From the NCBI RefSeq assembly GCF_036370855.1, contig NC_088101.1, forward strand, positions 38,772,585 through 38,836,584: 64,000 nucleotides of DNA, read 5' to 3'. Position 1 is the stretch's first letter, and every line of letters begins with the position of its first letter. The position numbers and the translations under genes were made by a program. Origin of the DNA: Dromaius novaehollandiae (taxonomy: Eukaryota > Chordata > Aves > Casuariiformes > Dromaiidae). Of this stretch, positions 60,091-64,000 are shown piece after piece. The notes below the pieces were generated by a model that searched no databases, was not told where the DNA came from, and was given only the letters and a program-made list of their open reading frames with translations.

Positions 60091-63000
60091 ATTCACAAAT
60101 TTATTGTCCCAAAACATAAAACGAGGTAGCTTTACACATTTAAAGCTTTTGTTAATTTGTTTTCTTTTAATTGAGATGCCTACGTTAGCAAGACTCTGGA
60201 GCTCTGGTTTTATTATTTTGTTTAAATCGCATTTAGCACACAGATCTTTGCTGCACAGATCAGCAAGGAATTAATCTGTATTCTACACGTTATTGAAAAA
60301 TTATCACTTTAAAACTTTAGAAATCAGAGTAGTTTTAAATATACAACGTTGTATTGGAGGTAATTAATGTAAGATGTTTGAGCTTCAAGGAGCTGTAAGA
60401 ATCCATTTGCCATGCAAGTGAATTATTAGGAAGTGCAGATAAACAAAATTCTTATAGTATTCTTACTGTTTTACAGCAACTAAATTCCTATAGGCTTTCC
60501 CTACCTCAGGCTGTAAGTAACTACACACACAATGAGTACACACACAATGTGTTACTCGAAAAACAAAAAATAGAGATCGCGCATATATATTGATCACAGT
60601 CGACAGAAAATTAAATTTTTGTAAATAGCGTTGTATTTTTTAATTTAGACTTGATTTCAAATATAACAGAATAAGTCTATAGGTGGTCAGGTCAGCATTT
60701 CATAAATTGTATCTGCTGTTTACTAAATTATTTTTATTCTAAATAAATACTTCAAAATAAAAAAGAAATAAAAAAATCTGCATAGTATCTTTAAAGAAAT
60801 TAGGAATTAGGAAATTAGTATTGAATAAATACTGTAAAACATAAGTCCTGTGAAAAGTCAGGCTGACTCCTTTGATAAGAATGTCAAGTATTTAAGGGTT
60901 TCCAAGCCTCTGATTTGCCAAATAATGGGGTCAACTTAAAAGCTGGTCGCAGAGCAGAACAGATTTCTTTAAAAGCTTTTAAACTGTTATTGCTTCAGAA
61001 GATTGTCATGGTTTTCAATAATGCAAAGAGAAAATTTTATTTTGTTGCTGGTTTAAGGGGCACCACTTCAAACTTTTCTAAATTGTTTTAGGGGAAGGGG
61101 CTTGCAGACCTTTTGAAAAGCTGGGGAAGTGACTTCAAAGGGAAGCGAGTCTTTGTCCGTTAAGCAGGTTTACGATCACTGATGCAAACCCTAACTAAGG
61201 ACTGAAAAGAATACTCAGTGCATCTTTATGGAGATCCTTAAGGAAGATGAACAAGTCAAATGAGATTAAAGATAGTTCAAATCCTAGCTCTAATAACGAG
61301 GACACAACAGTTTTACAGATGTGCTTTTCTCAGCATGTATATATGTGCACGTATACAATAATATCCTTAATCTATACCATTGCTGGCTTGCTACTTGAAG
61401 TTGAATGCTGTAAGAACCTTAATGCCACATTCACATTGCAACAAATGTAGCCAATGATTTATGTAAGCCATAGGAAGTATATGTAAAGTTATTTCCCAGT
61501 AATGGACAGAATACTTTACCTTTACAGTAACCATTCAAATTATTTCAAAAGAGCTCTTCTACATCACAATAAATAATTCCTGCAAGGCTGTTTCCCCATA
61601 GAAAACAGCATAAAGTATCACTCTTCTTTAAGTGACTAAAGTACAATTTAAATCATAAAACTCTTGCTTCAGAAGATAAAAGAAGAGCACATGGTATCAC
61701 ATCAGCTTGTGGAGATATTTCAGTGACAAAATGTTAGGCGTTTGGAAACTACATTTAAAAAGGAACAGTGGCAATATGGGAAAGTCAAAATTTTCTTCTA
61801 GTTTAATGACATCCAGAAGATGATACACCTTACTGGATAACAAGAAATTGTTCATTATTGCTGGGTTGATCTCCTGTATTTTTTTGGCTTTGGTGATGTT
61901 GAGAAATAGAGCAGAATCATGAAATTTTAAATCTATCAGTAAGTTCCTAAAAAGACCGTTTTCTATATTAATTACTACTAATAATACACTTATTACTTTA
62001 TTATTTACTAAGCTGTAATTATTTTATTAATTACTATGCTCTAAGAGCTGAGCCAAATACAGGAACTCTTTTAAAGAAAGTGTCCCCGTAACAAGAAATC
62101 AGGCTAGAGACAGAGTGAAAAACTTATTTCACAATGAAATATGAGATACTCTTCCTACTATTTCTGCATGAGATAATATTATGCAACACATAAAAAGGAG
62201 TATAGTCAAATTTTTTACGTTTTAATGTTTTATGCTGAGAAGACAGTTAATTATGATAAGTCACAGACAGCCAAACAGTAATTTTTAAATTATTATTCCA
62301 TGATTGTCGAGGCTGTAGGGCACTTTTAAATGGAAAATTAATTATGTGATTTTATGTCAATATAAAATTCTAATTAAATGAAACATCAGCTAACTCAACT
62401 ATCTTTTTACCTACTTCTTGCTAAAAGAAATGATTGAGTACTTTCTCAAAGGATATATAAACCAAACAAAATGATGTGTGTAGGAAAAGTCTTCTAAAAA
62501 TCATTTTACAAATTTCCCAGTCTTTGAAGTTTCTTTGGTGTGATAAAAATTGAGGAAAATAATAATAAATTTTAAACAGATTTGAGAAGTAAAAATGTAC
62601 TTAGAGAATATATGACATATGGACGCAAGCACTCTTTGAGCAAAACATAAGTAAATCAAGAAAACTATCTAATTTACTGCTAGGCTTCCCTGTTGATTAT
62701 ATAGCAAGTTTCGCAGTTTAATTACTTCAAAGTCATTACTGTAAACTATTATATAAACTCTCTATATTAACATTATTTACATATTACACAGAGTAGACAT
62801 TTAATAAACAGCAGCACTGGTTAAAACCCATTTCACTGCTACAGAAAGAGTTGCTCTTTGATGGATGTGAAATCTTACTAAAGTGATATTATACATGATA
62901 TATGTGATATATGAAGGATTCCTAAAACTTCAGTTTGAATAATCTTTCCTTTGTAGCGTGCACTTTCATATAATTAAGTGAACATTTCATGTTACATCGG

Positions 63001-64000
63001 AACTTTATTGTTGTCCTAGTCGTCACGTGACACTCCATCAGCATTTCCTCTAATCCCTTCAATCTTTTCTCAAACTACTTCCCATCTGTTCGGACTTTCA
63101 AAATCAAAAAGTGTAATCTTACGCCTAGATGCAAGCTGTGTTTATGCAAAAAACCTTTTACATCACTATACATTTTCTGCAAAGGGAACACCACCCTTGA
63201 ATAAAATATCATTCTATCCCCAAACAAAATCAAAAAATGTAACTACAGAAGGTGCTGTAGTGCTATCAGATTTGTTTAGCAAAGAGAGAAATATTAAATG
63301 TATCTTGCAGAATTCATTCTAGTGAATATAACACAGGAAAGGTTTGCTGTACTCCTCCCCACAGTCACACTGTGCGAAAAGTGACTCTCATTTTTTCAGT
63401 ACTAATACGAGAACGGACTATTTTTCCTATGCATTTTCTCAAGAGGACAGGTTGACTGTGTTTCCAAAACAAGCACAATAAAGAAAAGAGAGAGATTTAA
63501 CAGGCCTTCGTGAACGGAATATTACCATGCAGATTTCACACAGTCAGTAATCCCCAGGCTCTGAATTCCCACACCATGTGCGACGTGAGGGTCTCTGGGA
63601 CCAGTTTGCCCTGACTCAGGATTCATCTGCCGGGAGTCCTGGAAGTCATTCAGAGGGCTCCCTCCCACAAATACTGACCTTTTTGAAGCCCCTTGAAAGT
63701 ATCTGCAGGTGAATATTCAGGGTCAGTGTACACTAGTATTTTAATATTTGCACCATCCAGACTTCATAAACCGCGATCAGCTTTGAAGTTTTAAAACACA
63801 GTCATTTTTGTTTGAGAATCTTCTAAAAAAAAAATTTATGGAGCAGCTTTTGTTTTACTTTTGTTTTTTAAAAAAATCAGTTTTTCTTCATATTTATCCC
63901 TTGTGGTTTATAGTTATAACTACTCCATTCCTGGCAAGTCCAAGTAAAGAAACTAAAAGCCCAACAGGGAAAAAAAACCCGCAAACATAAAGCAATTACT

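Larger units (their letters stand above)
58093..64000. other. LRBA: LRBA intron running off the right edge
   Basis: No upstream LRBA exon was found on the - strand in these 5.9 kb. Visible are a run of 28 T (58398-58425), a TGTA/TATG-rich patch (about 59709-59764), a MIR-like fragment (60010-60090), a short direct repeat at 60523-60549, and a GC-richer block near 63540-63700 that I cannot identify. Confidence 0.7.

Overview
This is vertebrate nuclear DNA, most likely from a bird. The coding sequence is split into short exons of 58-222 bp with GT-AG introns of 1-10 kb in AT-rich sequence. There is an avian-type CR1 tail near 28.3 kb and an old CR1 LINE near 49-50 kb, but otherwise few transposons. 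The 'bird' call is inferred from repeat content and gene order; the species is not determined.

Two genes converge tail to tail. On the + strand, 1,784-37,972 holds the last 12 coding exons of DCLK2 (doublecortin-like kinase 2): a Ser/Pro-rich linker, the whole protein kinase domain with every catalytic motif intact, and the C-terminal tail. The exons join into one continuous frame of 443 codons plus a TAG stop. The doublecortin (microtubule-binding) exons lie upstream, outside the window. A polyadenylation signal lies at 39,141.

On the - strand, 58,092-47,544 holds the last four coding exons of LRBA (BEACH/WD40 vesicle-trafficking scaffold). They encode the final 180 residues, the C-terminal WD40 region ending in the family's HHEYQTRY tail. 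Earlier LRBA exons lie beyond the right edge. The DCLK2/LRBA neighbourhood matches human 4q31.3 and is the paralogous counterpart of DCLK1/NBEA on human 13q. Paralogue identity was decided by residues typical of DCLK2 ([24 protein letters not shown]) and of LRBA ([16 protein letters not shown]).

Between the genes (about 39.2-46.1 kb) is noncoding DNA with one clear CpG-rich island at about 44.28-45.48 kb. It carries two good splice-donor motifs on the - strand, so it may be the promoter and first exon of an unannotated RNA running towards the DCLK2 3' end. The large introns contain degraded ancient repeats (MIR-like SINE pieces, a palindromic MITE-like element, CR1), simple repeats and homopolymers. 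The main candidates for something undescribed are a 13-nt microexon in the last DCLK2 intron, which would swap the kinase tail for a nine-residue ending, and the CpG island transcript. I saw no tRNA, rRNA, CRISPR array, prokaryotic operon or intact viral element.
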